Source of the DNA: Geodermatophilus marinus
GTDB lineage: Bacteria > Actinomycetota > Actinomycetes > Mycobacteriales > Geodermatophilaceae
Reading direction: 5' to 3'
DNA: 64,000 bases
NCBI RefSeq assembly: GCF_003428645.1
Contig: NZ_QVQH01000007.1
Location: forward strand, 124,001 to 188,000
In this document: piece after piece, positions 8,766-16,379 of the stretch
Position numbering within the stretch: the first letter of the stretch is position 1
Layout of the letters: the number at the start of each line of letters is the position of its first letter
Notes under the pieces: generated by a model
Database searches by the model: none
What the model was told of the DNA's origin: nothing
Seen by the model: only the letters and a program-made list of their open reading frames with translations
Program-made: the position numbers and the translations under genes

Positions 8766-10520
8766 TCACCCGGCCGGGCCGGGCCCGTAGTCGCCGAACG
8801 GGGCCGACGGCGCGGCCGCCACCGCCACCTCGGCGAGGGCCGCTCCCGTGGCGTCCCGGGTGCGCACCGTGCGGGCGCCCTCGGGCAGGGGCAGGGCCGC
8901 GCTGCCCCCCTCCAGCGGCGCGGTGCCGAGCACGGCCCCGCGCCGGTCCAGCACGGCCATCGACGCGGCCGCGTCCGGTGCGGTGACCACCAGCCAGCGC
9001 CCCGCGGGGGAGGGCTCGCGCTCGGGTTCGGAGAGGTCGCACACGCGGGCGACGACCAGCCGGGAGACCTCCGTGGTGCCGGGCGGGGTCTGCACACCGC
9101 AGGGCACCGCGCGGCCGGCCCCCGCCGGGCCCACCTGCGCCGCCCACGTGGTCACGACCAGCCCGCCCCCGGGGCTGCGGCCCACCACGACCACCGCCGT
9201 CCCGGGGACCTCGTCCAGAGGGAACCGGCCGGCCCACAGCAGGACCGGCTCCAGGACCTCGGGTTCCACGCCCAGGGGGACGGCGATCTCGCGCAGGGCC
9301 TGGGCGAGCACCCGATCGGCGGGCGGGGTGCCGCCGGGCCGCAGCGGCTCCAGGTCGGGCGCCTCCGGCGGCGGCAGCTCGCGGGGCCCGCCGACCCCCG
9401 AGCGCCACACCTCCCGGCCGTCCCGGGTCACGCGCACGCTCACGCCCGTGCCGCCGGCGGTGGTGGTCACCGGGACGACGGCGACCCCGGCCGCGTCGGC
9501 CACCGGCCGGTAGGTGCGCCCGACGGTCCCGCGCGGGCCGACCTGCAGCCGGTCGGAGACCTCCACCGCGTCACCGGGCGCGGCGACCACGACCAGCGAC
9601 GCCGGCCCGGGCCCGCCGAGCAGCAGCGGGGCCGGCCGGCCGGGCCCCAGCGCCGGCGGCTGGAACGGGGCCAGCTCCGCGGGGTCGGCGCCGGGCGGCC
9701 CGGTGAGCCACACCCCGCGCAGGTCGTCGTCCACCCGGCCGACCAGGAGGGCCGCCCGGCCGTGCGGGGTGTCACCGGCGTACACCACGGTGCGGCGGTC
9801 CGGGGACGGCGCCACCCGCGCCCCCCAGCCGGCCTCCCGCACGGCGGCGAGGAAGGCGGCGTCCCCGGCGAGCGAGCCGCGGGTGGGGCCGGCGAGCACC
9901 GGCACCGACGGGTCCGGCGGCGCGGACGGGCCCGCCGGGGCGGCCGCGGTCGCCCCGGCGGGAGGACCCGGTGGGGTACCGCGCCCGGGTGCGACCAGCA
10001 GGGCGCCGACCGCCAGGGCGGCGACGGCCGCGCCCGCGACGCCGACCCGCCACCGCCGGGTGCGGCGGCGCCGGCGGAGCAGGTCGGCGACCGCGGCCTC
10101 GTCGGACAGCCGCCACCGCGCCGGCCCCGCGCGGGGACCCGCGGCCGCCCGGCCGAGCACGTCGGCCCGCCGGTGCGGCGGGAGGTCGGGCAGCACCCGC
10201 GCGAGCGGGCCGCCCGCGACGCCGTCCCCGACCCCGCCCGTGAGCCCGCCGTCCGGGAACCCGTCGTCCGCGGGCACCAGCGCCTGCCCGGCCCGCCCCC
10301 GCCGGCCGGCCGCGGCGTCGAGCAGCGCCTCCAGCGCGGCCCCCTCGGCCAGCCGGCCGCGGGTGACCGCCCGGGAGAGCGCGACCTGTACCAGCTCCTC
10401 GGCGCGCCCGGTGTCCCCGGTCAGCAGCCAGGCCGTGCGCAGCAGGGCCGGGAGCTCGGCCGCCACGGCCCGCTGCAGGTCGCCGTCCGCCGCGGTCCCG
10501 CGCGCCGCCCGCCGGCCCAC
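8766..10520 (-). CDS. Membrane protein with degenerate ECF sigma-like N-terminus and large extracytoplasmic domain
   Basis: 584 residues from a GTG start. Residues 20-52 (AELPALLRTAWLLTGDTGRAEELVQVALSRAV) resemble region 2 of SigE-family ECF sigma factors, but the recognisable region 4 DNA-binding helices are missing. A basic stretch (RRRRRTRRWR) leads into one membrane helix at about 159-178. About 400 residues follow, beginning with a Pro/Ala linker and containing beta-rich repeats. The topology resembles an anti-sigma factor or a membrane-anchored sensor rather than a working sigma factor. Function unknown. It lies 15 bases after the glycolate-oxidase-like gene and is probably co-transcribed with it. 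Confidence 0.7.
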   Translation of the reverse strand: MGRRAARGTAADGDLQRAVAAELPALLRTAWLLTGDTGRAEELVQVALSRAVTRGRLAEGAALEALLDAAAGRRGRAGQALVPADDGFPDGGLTGGVGDGVAGGPLARVLPDLPPHRRADVLGRAAAGPRAGPARWRLSDEAAVADLLRRRRRTRRWRVGVAGAAVAALAVGALLVAPGRGTPPGPPAGATAAAPAGPSAPPDPSVPVLAGPTRGSLAGDAAFLAAVREAGWGARVAPSPDRRTVVYAGDTPHGRAALLVGRVDDDLRGVWLTGPPGADPAELAPFQPPALGPGRPAPLLLGGPGPASLVVVAAPGDAVEVSDRLQVGPRGTVGRTYRPVADAAGVAVVPVTTTAGGTGVSVRVTRDGREVWRSGVGGPRELPPPEAPDLEPLRPGGTPPADRVLAQALREIAVPLGVEPEVLEPVLLWAGRFPLDEVPGTAVVVVGRSPGGGLVVTTWAAQVGPAGAGRAVPCGVQTPPGTTEVSRLVVARVCDLSEPEREPSPAGRWLVVTAPDAAASMAVLDRRGAVLGTAPLEGGSAALPLPEGARTVRTRDATGAALAEVAVAAAPSAPFGDYGPGPAG

Positions 10521-10535
10521 GCCGCCCGCCGCGCC

Positions 10536-11903
10536 TCAGCAGAGGGCGCCGGGGTTCATGATCCCCAGCGGGTCCAGCGCGGCGCGCACCCGGCGGTTGA
10601 GCTCGAGCACGTCGGGCCCGAGCTGCTCGGGCAGGGCGGCCCGCTTGGTCCGCCCGACCCCGTGCTCGCCGGTGATGGTGCCGCCGCAGGCGATCGCCTC
10701 CCGCATGATGTCGGCGAAGGCGGCCTCCGCGCGGCGCACCGAGTCCGGGTCGCCGGGTTCGTAGCGGATCGCCGGGTGCAGGTTGCCGTCGCCGGCGTGG
10801 GCGAACACCGGGACGTCGACGCCGTGCCGCCGGGCCAGCTCGGCGATCCGGTCGAGGACGTCGGGGACGAGGTGCACCGGCACGCAGACGTCCTCGGCCA
10901 TGAACGCGCCGAGGGCGTCGAGGGCCGGCCCTGCGGCCCGGCGGGCCTCGAGGAACATGTCGCCCTCGGCGGGGTCGTCGGTGCTGAGCACCTCCCGCGC
11001 GCCGGCCTCCCGGCAGCAGGCGGCCATGACCTCGACCTCCTCGGCGCGGGCGGCCCCGGGGGCGTCGGACTGCCCGACCAGCAGCGCGCCGGCGGTGCGG
11101 TCCAGGCCCAGGGGGCGGAAGTCCTCGACCGCGTTGACCGTCGCGCGGTCCATGAGCTCGAGCATCGCCGGGCGGACCCGCGCCCCCATCGCGGCCACGG
11201 CTGCCCCGGCCTGCTGCGGGGTGTCGAACCAGGCGACGACGGTGGCGGCGGGCGGCTGGGCGGGCAGCAGCCGGAGGACGACGCGGGTGACCACGCCCAG
11301 GGTGCCCTCGCTGCCCACGAACAGCTTGAGCAGCGGCAGCCCGGCGACGTCCTTGACCGTCGTCCCGCCGAGGGTGACCAGCCGGCCGTCGGGGAGCACG
11401 ACGTCGAGGCCGAGGACGTAGTCGGTGGTGACGCCGTACTTCACGCAGCAGATGCCGCCGGCGTTGGTCGCCACGTTGCCGCCGACGGAGCTGATGCGGA
11501 ACGAGCCGGGGTCCGGGGGGTACCACAGGCCGTGGACGGCGGCGGCCTCCTTCACCGCGACGTTGAGCGCGCCCGCCCCGGCGACGGCGATCCGCTGGAC
11601 CGGGTCCACCTCGATCGCGGTCATCCGCTCGGTGCTGACCACCAGGCAGCCCTCGACCGCGGTGACGCCCCCGGCCAGCCCGCTGCCCGCACCGCGGGGC
11701 ACCACGGGCACCCGGTGCTCGGCGGCCCAGCGCACCGCGGTCTGCACGTCGGCGGCCGACCCGGCCCGCACCACGGCCGCCGGGCGGCCGGCCGCGGGGG
11801 AGCGGGTCCAGTCGTCCCGGTAGGACTCGGTGAGGTCGGGTTCGGTGAGGACCGTGCCCGCGGGCAGGGCGTCGATGAGCTGGGCGAGAACGGCGTCGTC
11901 CAT
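10536..11903 (-). CDS. FAD-linked oxidase of the GlcD / D-lactate dehydrogenase type
   Basis: 455 residues. The PCMH-type FAD-binding domain is clear (VVPRGAGSGLAGG, then DPGSFRISSVGGNVATNAGGICCVKYG), and the C-terminal oxidase domain has VFAHAGDGNLHP and GGTITGEHGVGRTK with catalytic His residues. The enzyme oxidises a 2-hydroxy acid such as glycolate or D-lactate. No iron-sulfur partner subunit (GlcF) is adjacent, so it is probably the single-subunit D-2-hydroxyacid type. The ATG is at 11901-11903. Confidence 0.92.
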   Translation of the reverse strand: MDDAVLAQLIDALPAGTVLTEPDLTESYRDDWTRSPAAGRPAAVVRAGSAADVQTAVRWAAEHRVPVVPRGAGSGLAGGVTAVEGCLVVSTERMTAIEVDPVQRIAVAGAGALNVAVKEAAAVHGLWYPPDPGSFRISSVGGNVATNAGGICCVKYGVTTDYVLGLDVVLPDGRLVTLGGTTVKDVAGLPLLKLFVGSEGTLGVVTRVVLRLLPAQPPAATVVAWFDTPQQAGAAVAAMGARVRPAMLELMDRATVNAVEDFRPLGLDRTAGALLVGQSDAPGAARAEEVEVMAACCREAGAREVLSTDDPAEGDMFLEARRAAGPALDALGAFMAEDVCVPVHLVPDVLDRIAELARRHGVDVPVFAHAGDGNLHPAIRYEPGDPDSVRRAEAAFADIMREAIACGGTITGEHGVGRTKRAALPEQLGPDVLELNRRVRAALDPLGIMNPGALC

Positions 11904-11932
11904 ACCCGTAGCCAACCACCGCCGGCCCGCGC

Positions 11933-12394
11933 TCAGCGCACGAGGACGACGGCCTCCACCTCCACGGCGATGTCGAAGGGCAGCGCGGCCACGCCCACCG
12001 CGGAGCGGGCGCCCCGGCCGGCCTCGCCGAGGACCTCGACGAACAGGTCGGAGCAGCCGTCGACGACCGCGGGGGTCGCGGTGAAGCCCGGGGCGGTGTT
12101 CACCATGCCGAGGGTCTTCACCACCTGCCCGACCCGGTCGAGGTCGCCGAGCTCGGCGCGCAGCACGGCGAGGACCTGCAACCCGGTCAGGCGGGCCGCG
12201 CCCCGCGCGGTGTCCAGGTCCAGCCCGCCCGGGCCCACCTTGCCGGTGACCAGGCCCCCGTCGGGCAGGACCGGGCCCTGCCCGGACACGAAGAGCAGGT
12301 CGCCGGCGCGGGCGGCCGGCCGGTAGGTCCCCCCGGGGGCCATCGGCGCGGGCAGCTCGATGCCCAGCTCGCGCAGTCGCTCGTCGACGGTCAT
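11933..12394 (-). CDS. RidA-family (YjgF/YER057c/UK114) protein
   Basis: 153 residues, close to the usual length of the longer RidA subfamily. Visible features are LLFVSGQGPVLPDGGLVTGKVG near the N-terminus, VVKTLGMVNTAPGFTATPAVVDGCSDLFVEVLGEAGRGARSAVGVAALPFDIAVEVEAVV at the C-terminus, and the conserved RSAVG arginine. Canonical RidA hydrolyses reactive enamine/imine intermediates, but the longer subgroup is less well characterised. It lies divergent from the thioredoxin-like gene at 12482 with an 87-base spacer. Confidence 0.9.
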   Translation of the reverse strand: MTVDERLRELGIELPAPMAPGGTYRPAARAGDLLFVSGQGPVLPDGGLVTGKVGPGGLDLDTARGAARLTGLQVLAVLRAELGDLDRVGQVVKTLGMVNTAPGFTATPAVVDGCSDLFVEVLGEAGRGARSAVGVAALPFDIAVEVEAVVLVR

Positions 12395-12469
12395 CCACCG
12401 ACCCTGGCCGCGCGGGGCGCCCGGCGGAAGACCTCCCGGGGCGGGTCGTGCCCGACCGGCCCCGGGCGC

Positions 12470-12481
12470 TAGCGTCGACCC
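12470..12481 (+). promoter_or_regulatory. -10 element for a leaderless transcript of the UGSC operon
   Basis: TAGCGT at 12470-12475 stands 6 bases before the GTG start at 12482, and no Shine-Dalgarno sequence precedes it. Confidence 0.5.
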
Positions 12482-13876
12482 GTGCAGCTGCCCGACGGCC
12501 TGGTCGCCGTGGTCAAGCGCGACTGCCCGACGTGCGTGCTGGTGGAGCCGGTGCTCCGCGGCCTGGGCGCCGCCGTCTGGTGCCAGGACGACCCGGGTTG
12601 GTTCGCCGGTGACGACACCTCGCTGGAGCTGTCCTGGCGGCTGCGGGTGGAGACCGTCCCGACCCTGCTGCGCGTCGAGGGCGGCGCCGAGACGGCCCGG
12701 GTGGTCGGCTGGAGCCGGCCGCAGTGGGAGGAGCTCAGCGGGGTGAGCGGGCTGGGCGCCGGGCTGCCCGAGCACCGGCCCGGCTGCGGGTCCCTGTCGG
12801 TGGACCCCGACCGGGTGGACGCGCTCGAGGCCCGCTTCGGCGACGGGCTGGCCAGCCGGCGGGTGGAGCTCGCCGACCGCGAGGACGAGCACGAGGCGGC
12901 GTTCGCCCGCGGCTGGACCGACGGGTTGCCCGTCGTCCCGCCCACGCCCGAGCGGGTGCTGGCGATGCTGCGCGGCACCTCGCGGGACCCGGGTGAGGTG
13001 GTGGCCGTCGTCCCGCCCGACCTCGTGCCGTGCACGGTCGAGAAGGTCGCGGTCAACGCGGTGCTGGCCGGCTGCCGGCCCGAGCACCTGCCGGTGGTGC
13101 TCGCCGCGGTCGAGGCCGCCTGCGCCGACGAGTTCGCCCTGCACGGGCTGCTGGCCACCACCTACTTCTCCGGCCCCGTCGTCGTCGTCAACGGCCGCAT
13201 CACCCGGCGGATCGGCATGAACAGCGGGGTGAACGCGCTCGGCCAGGGCAACCGGGCCAACGCCACGATCGGGCGGGCCCTGCAGCTCGTCGTCCGCAAC
13301 GTCGGCGGCGGCCGGCCCGGTGAGGTGGACCGCGCGACGCTGGGCAACCCCGGCAAGTACACGTTCTGCTTCGCCGAGCGCGAGGAGGGCAGCCCGTTCG
13401 CGCCGCTGGCCGCCGACCGCGGGGTACCGGGCGACGCGGTCACCGTGTTCGCCGGCGCCGGGGTCCAGCCGGTGGTCGACCAGCTCAGCCGGGACCCCGG
13501 GTCGCTGGCCCGCACCTTCGCCGCCTGCCTGCGCTCGGTCGCCCACCCCAAGCTGGTGCTCGCCTTCGACGCGCTGCTGGTGGTCTCCCCGGAGCACGGC
13601 CGGGTGTTCCGCGGGGCCGGCTGGGACCGCGCCCGCCTGGTGGCCGAGCTGGAGCAGCTGCTCACCCTGCCGGTCGGGGAGCTGGTCCGCGGGGCCGGGG
13701 GGATGGCCGAGGGGATGCCGGCCGGGTCGGGTGCCGACGAGCTGCCCAAGTTCCGGCCGGGCGGGCTGCTGGTGGCGCACGCCGGCGGGGACGCCGGGCT
13801 GTTCAGCGCGGTGATCGGCGGCTGGGTGTCGGGGACCTCGGGCAGCGCGCCCGTGACCAGGGAGGTACGGACATGA
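12482..13876 (+). CDS. Thioredoxin-like protein fused to a large conserved domain, partner of the UGSC selenoprotein
   Basis: 464 residues. The first 100 residues look like a thioredoxin fold with a CxxC motif (Cys15-Pro-Thr-Cys18 in VVKRDCPTCVL) and a cis-Pro-like VETVPTLLRV. The remaining 350 residues form a conserved domain starting at WTDGLPVVPPTPERV, with VAVVPPDLVPCTVEKVAVNAVLAG, NSGVNALGQGNRANATIGRALQLVV and NPGKYTFCFAE. I cannot assign a reaction to this domain. Its stop overlaps the start of the UAG-containing UGSC gene as ATGA, so the two are produced together. A redox relay between the CxxC and the Sec/Cys centre of the partner is plausible but inferred. Confidence 0.8.
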   Translation: MQLPDGLVAVVKRDCPTCVLVEPVLRGLGAAVWCQDDPGWFAGDDTSLELSWRLRVETVPTLLRVEGGAETARVVGWSRPQWEELSGVSGLGAGLPEHRPGCGSLSVDPDRVDALEARFGDGLASRRVELADREDEHEAAFARGWTDGLPVVPPTPERVLAMLRGTSRDPGEVVAVVPPDLVPCTVEKVAVNAVLAGCRPEHLPVVLAAVEAACADEFALHGLLATTYFSGPVVVVNGRITRRIGMNSGVNALGQGNRANATIGRALQLVVRNVGGGRPGEVDRATLGNPGKYTFCFAEREEGSPFAPLAADRGVPGDAVTVFAGAGVQPVVDQLSRDPGSLARTFAACLRSVAHPKLVLAFDALLVVSPEHGRVFRGAGWDRARLVAELEQLLTLPVGELVRGAGGMAEGMPAGSGADELPKFRPGGLLVAHAGGDAGLFSAVIGGWVSGTSGSAPVTREVRT

Positions 13877-14391
13877 GGACGGTCCTCGACCCGACCGGCG
13901 AGCGGGCGCCGGCGTCCCGGCAGCTGCGGCCACGGCCCGACGGGCTGGCGGGCCGCACGGTGGGGCTGCTGGACATCTCCAAGGCCCGCGGGGACGTCGT
14001 CCTCGACCGGCTGGCCGAGCTGCTCGAACGCGAGGGCGCGCGGGTGCTGCGCTTCCGCAAGCCCACCTTCGCCCGGCCGGCGCCGGTGGACCTGCGGCAG
14101 GAGATCGCCGAGCGCTGCGAGGTGGTCATCGAGGCACTGGCCGACTAGGGCTCGTGCACGTCGTGCAGTGTGCACGACATCGCCGACCTCGAGGCCCGCG
14201 GCGTGGTGGGGGTGTTCCTGGCCAGCGAGGCCTTCGCCGAGGCCGCCCGGGTGCAGGGGGAGTCGCTCGGCTTCCCGGCGCCGGTCGTCCTGGTGCCGCA
14301 CCCGGTGCAGGACCGCACCGACGAGGAGCTGCGCGCCGTCGCCGAGGCGGTCGCGCCCGCGGTCGTGGCGGCGGTGACCGGACCCGCGTGA
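13873..14391 (+). CDS. UGSC-family selenoprotein with selenocysteine encoded by in-frame TAG (codon 92)
   Basis: Read through the TAG at 14146-14148, the gene encodes 172 residues. The 91 residues before it end in VVIEALAD. The 80 after it begin GSCTSCSVHDIADLEARGV and run on in the same frame to a TGA. The family is named for the motif Sec-Gly-Ser-Cys, and here the stop codon sits exactly at the Sec position (U92-G-S-C95-T-S-C98). The base is TAG rather than the usual TGA. UAG-decoding tRNA-Sec has been reported in Geodermatophilus and Blastococcus. A hairpin resembling a bacterial SECIS begins 3 bases after the codon. The gene overlaps its neighbours on both sides (ATGA upstream, GTGA downstream), which argues against a dead gene. 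The alternative is a nonsense mutation in a Cys version. The biochemical role of the family is unknown to me. Confidence 0.85.
14149..14180 (+). promoter_or_regulatory. SECIS-like hairpin downstream of the in-frame UAG
   Basis: A perfect 8-bp inverted repeat (TCGTGCAC at 14152-14159, GTGCACGA at 14170-14177) closes a 10-base loop that begins with G-U. It lies inside the coding sequence immediately 3' of the recoded codon, where bacterial SelB binds. It also encodes the conserved SCTSCSVHD residues, so coding constraint contributes to its shape. Confidence 0.7.
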
Positions 14392-14951
14392 CGGTCGCCG
14401 GCAAGCCGCTCCGGGACGTCGTCGCCCCGGACCTCGACGTCCTCTTCTGCGGCATCAACCCCTCGCTGCGCTCGGCGGAGGTCGGGCGCCACTTCGCCCG
14501 GCCGGGCAACCGCTTCTGGCCCGCCCTGCACCTGGCCGGGCTGACCCCGCGGCGGCTCACCCCCGCCGAGGACGGCGAGCTGCCGCGGTACGGCCTCGGC
14601 GTGACCAACCTGGTGGCGCGGCCGACCCGCACCGCGGCGGAGCTCACGCCCGCCGAGCTGGCGACGGGCGCGGAGCTGCTGGCGGCGCTGGTCGACACCT
14701 GGCGGCCCCGGGTGCTGGCGGTGCTGGGCATCACCGCGTACCGCACCGGGTTCGGCCGGCCGCGGGCGGTGCTGGGCCGTCAACCGGAGCGGATCGGCGG
14801 CGCCGAGACGTGGGTGGCGCCCAACCCGAGCGGGCTGAACGCGCACTTCCAGCTGCCGGACCTGGCGCGCGCCTACCGGGAGCTGCGGCCGGACGGGTGC
14901 CCGGGGCGTGCCGGGACCCCTCCTCCCGGTGCGCCCGCGGGTGGCTGCTGA
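14388..14951 (+). CDS. mug: Mismatch-specific uracil/thymine DNA glycosylase (Mug/TDG family)
   Basis: 187 residues. The uracil-DNA-glycosylase fold is shown by LDVLFCGINPSLRSAEVGRHFARPGNRFWPALHLAG, which contains the family motif GINPS, and by the minor-groove loop VAPNPSGLNAHF. The enzyme removes U or T from G:U and G:T mispairs, relevant to cytosine deamination in a very GC-rich genome. The GTG start overlaps the selenoprotein stop (GTGA). The low-complexity C-terminal tail (GCPGRAGTPPPGAPAGGC) is probably not part of the fold. Confidence 0.9.
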   Translation: MTVAGKPLRDVVAPDLDVLFCGINPSLRSAEVGRHFARPGNRFWPALHLAGLTPRRLTPAEDGELPRYGLGVTNLVARPTRTAAELTPAELATGAELLAALVDTWRPRVLAVLGITAYRTGFGRPRAVLGRQPERIGGAETWVAPNPSGLNAHFQLPDLARAYRELRPDGCPGRAGTPPPGAPAGGC

Positions 14952-15076
14952 CGGGGACGACGACCGCCGGCGAGGCCGTGCGGGTCCGCGGGTGCGGCCT
15001 GTTCGACCTGCCCCCGGACGGGCGGATCCGGCGCAAGGACTCCTACTGGGAGATCGTCGGGTGCCCACCCGGGTGA
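14940..15076 (+). pseudogene. C-terminal remnant of a SnoaL/NTF2-like protein
   Basis: In the frame ending at 15076, the translation WLLTGTTTAGEAVRVRGCGLFDLPPDGRIRRKDSYWEIVG matches the last two strands of a SnoaL/NTF2-like fold (VRG...DG.I..KDSYW). The upstream half is missing because the frame runs into mug. It looks like a truncated remnant fused end to end with mug by deletion. Confidence 0.55.
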
Positions 15077-15124
15077 CGGCGGGCCGGCCGCCGCCCCCGG
15101 TGGCCGGGCCGTCGCCCGCCGCGG

Positions 15125-15268
15125 TCAGCGGCGGGTGGCCAGGGTGCGCAGCTCGTGGGCGGACTCCAGCGTCGGCGCGGCGGCCGCCCACCGCTCGAGG
15201 GCCCGCTCCTCGCGGAGCCGGGCGCGGTCGCGGCGGTGGGCGCTGAGGGCGGTGCGCAGGCGGGACAT
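15125..15268 (-). CDS. Small basic protein (47 residues), unknown function
   Basis: The translation MSRLRTALSAHRRDRARLREERALERWAAA continues to a C-terminal LATRR. It is rich in Arg and Ala and predicted to be helical. A strong ribosome-binding site (GGAGGT) stands 7 bases before the ATG, which is the main reason to call it. It is 17 bases downstream of the acetyltransferase gene and probably shares its transcript. Confidence 0.6.
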   Translation of the reverse strand: MSRLRTALSAHRRDRARLREERALERWAAAAPTLESAHELRTLATRR

Positions 15269-15285
15269 GGTCGGACCTCCGGTGG

Positions 15286-15801
15286 TCAGGCGCCGACGGG
15301 CGTCGGCGCCGGGGTGGGGGCGGTGCGGCGGACGGCGGGGCTGCGCAGGGCCTGGACCCCGCCGTCGGGGGTGAGGGAGGCGTGGGGCAGCAGCCGCCGG
15401 GCCAGCCCGAGGGCGCGCTCGTTGTCCGCCTGGACGCTGGCGGTCAGCGTGGCGACGCCGCGCCGGGCGGCGAGGTCGGTCGGCTCGGCGAGCAGCTGGC
15501 GGCCCACCCCGACGCCCTGCCAGGCGTCCTCCACCACCACCGCCAGGTCGGCGGTGGCCGGGTCGGCGGGGGAGCGGTCGTAGCGGGCCACCCCGACGAC
15601 CTCACCGCCGACGACGGCGACGAGGGCCTCGCGGCGGTCGTGGTCGACGTGCACCAGCCGGTGCAGCCAGCCCGCCGGCAGGCAGCGCAGCGGGGCGTGG
15701 AAGCGGCGGTACACCGTGTCGGGCGAGAGCCGCCCCCACAGCCGCCGGAAGGGCTCGGCGTCCTCGGGTCGCACCGGCCTGGTCGCCACCGCGATGTCCA
15801 T
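15286..15801 (-). CDS. GNAT-family N-acetyltransferase
   Basis: 171 residues. The acetyl-CoA binding motif A is visible as VVVEDAWQGVGVGRQLLAEPTDLAARRG near residues 88-115, preceded by the usual beta strands (EVVGVARYDRS). The N-terminus RPVRPEDAEPFRRLWGRLSPDTVYRRF is typical of the GNAT domain that is often fused to acyl-CoA synthetases. The substrate is unknown. It is divergent from the HxlR regulator, with two operator-like repeats between them, and may be its target. Confidence 0.88.
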   Translation of the reverse strand: MDIAVATRPVRPEDAEPFRRLWGRLSPDTVYRRFHAPLRCLPAGWLHRLVHVDHDRREALVAVVGGEVVGVARYDRSPADPATADLAVVVEDAWQGVGVGRQLLAEPTDLAARRGVATLTASVQADNERALGLARRLLPHASLTPDGGVQALRSPAVRRTAPTPAPTPVGA

Positions 15802-15812
15802 CCCGACCTCCT

Positions 15813-15862
15813 GAGTTCGTGAGGTGAACTCTGCCCCGGTCGAGTGAGTTCGTCAAGCGAAC
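15813..15862. promoter_or_regulatory. Two operator-like inverted repeats between the GNAT gene and the HxlR regulator gene
   Basis: GAGTTC-N7-GAACTC lies at 15813-15831 and GTTCG-N5-CGAAC at 15848-15862. Both contain the half-site GAGTTCGT. The second overlaps the expected -35 region of the regulator, whose -10 TAGACT is at 15872-15877, 6 bases before the ATG. Confidence 0.55.
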
Positions 15863-15883
15863 CCAGCGTCGTAGACTGGGGGC

Positions 15884-16354
15884 ATGAGCGAGGCGCGGTG
15901 GGACCGGTCCCGGTGCTCGGTCGCCGGCACGCTGGCGATCGTGGGGGAGAAGTGGAGCCTCCTGGTGCTCCGCGAGGCGTTCCTCGGCGTCCGGCGCTTC
16001 GCCGACCTGCAGCGCACCCTGGGCGCGCCGCGGGCGGTGCTCACCGACCGGCTGGCCACCCTCGTCGACCAGGGGCTGCTCCGGCGCGTGCCGTACCAGG
16101 CCGAGGGTGAGCGCCAGCGCCACGAGTACCGGCTGACCCGCAAGGGCGTCGACCTCTACCCCGCCCTGGTGGCGCTCATGGAGTGGGGCGACCGCTACCT
16201 CGCCGAGGACGGCGTGGCCCCGTTGGAGCTGCGGCACCGCGACTGCGGGGAGCCGGTGCACCTCGCGCTCGTGTGCGACGGCGGGCACCGGCTCGACGGC
16301 GCGCGGGAGGTCCGCCCGGTGCCGCACCCCTCCGTGCGCACGGCGGAGGCCTGA
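15884..16354 (+). CDS. HxlR-family winged-helix transcriptional regulator
   Basis: 156 residues. The N-terminal winged helix-turn-helix has the family features: CSVAGTLAIVGEKWSLLVLREAFLGVRRFADLQRTLGAPRAVLTDRLATLVDQGLLRR, followed by the wing YRLTRKGVDLYPALVALMEWGDRYL. Many members sense electrophiles or aldehydes through a Cys near the N-terminus; a Cys is present at residue 11. The extended C-terminus adds another Cys-containing segment (HRDCGEPVHLALVCDGG) that could bind metal; this is inference. It is probably autoregulated through the repeats upstream. Confidence 0.9.
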   Translation: MSEARWDRSRCSVAGTLAIVGEKWSLLVLREAFLGVRRFADLQRTLGAPRAVLTDRLATLVDQGLLRRVPYQAEGERQRHEYRLTRKGVDLYPALVALMEWGDRYLAEDGVAPLELRHRDCGEPVHLALVCDGGHRLDGAREVRPVPHPSVRTAEA

Positions 16355-16379
16355 GCCGGCCCCCCGGTGGTACCCCCGG

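Noticed and set aside
14146-14148. TAG as pyrrolysine or as a simple nonsense mutation in the UGSC gene
   Set aside because: The position coincides with the family's selenocysteine, a SECIS-like hairpin follows, and gene overlaps are maintained. Pyrrolysine has no link to this family.
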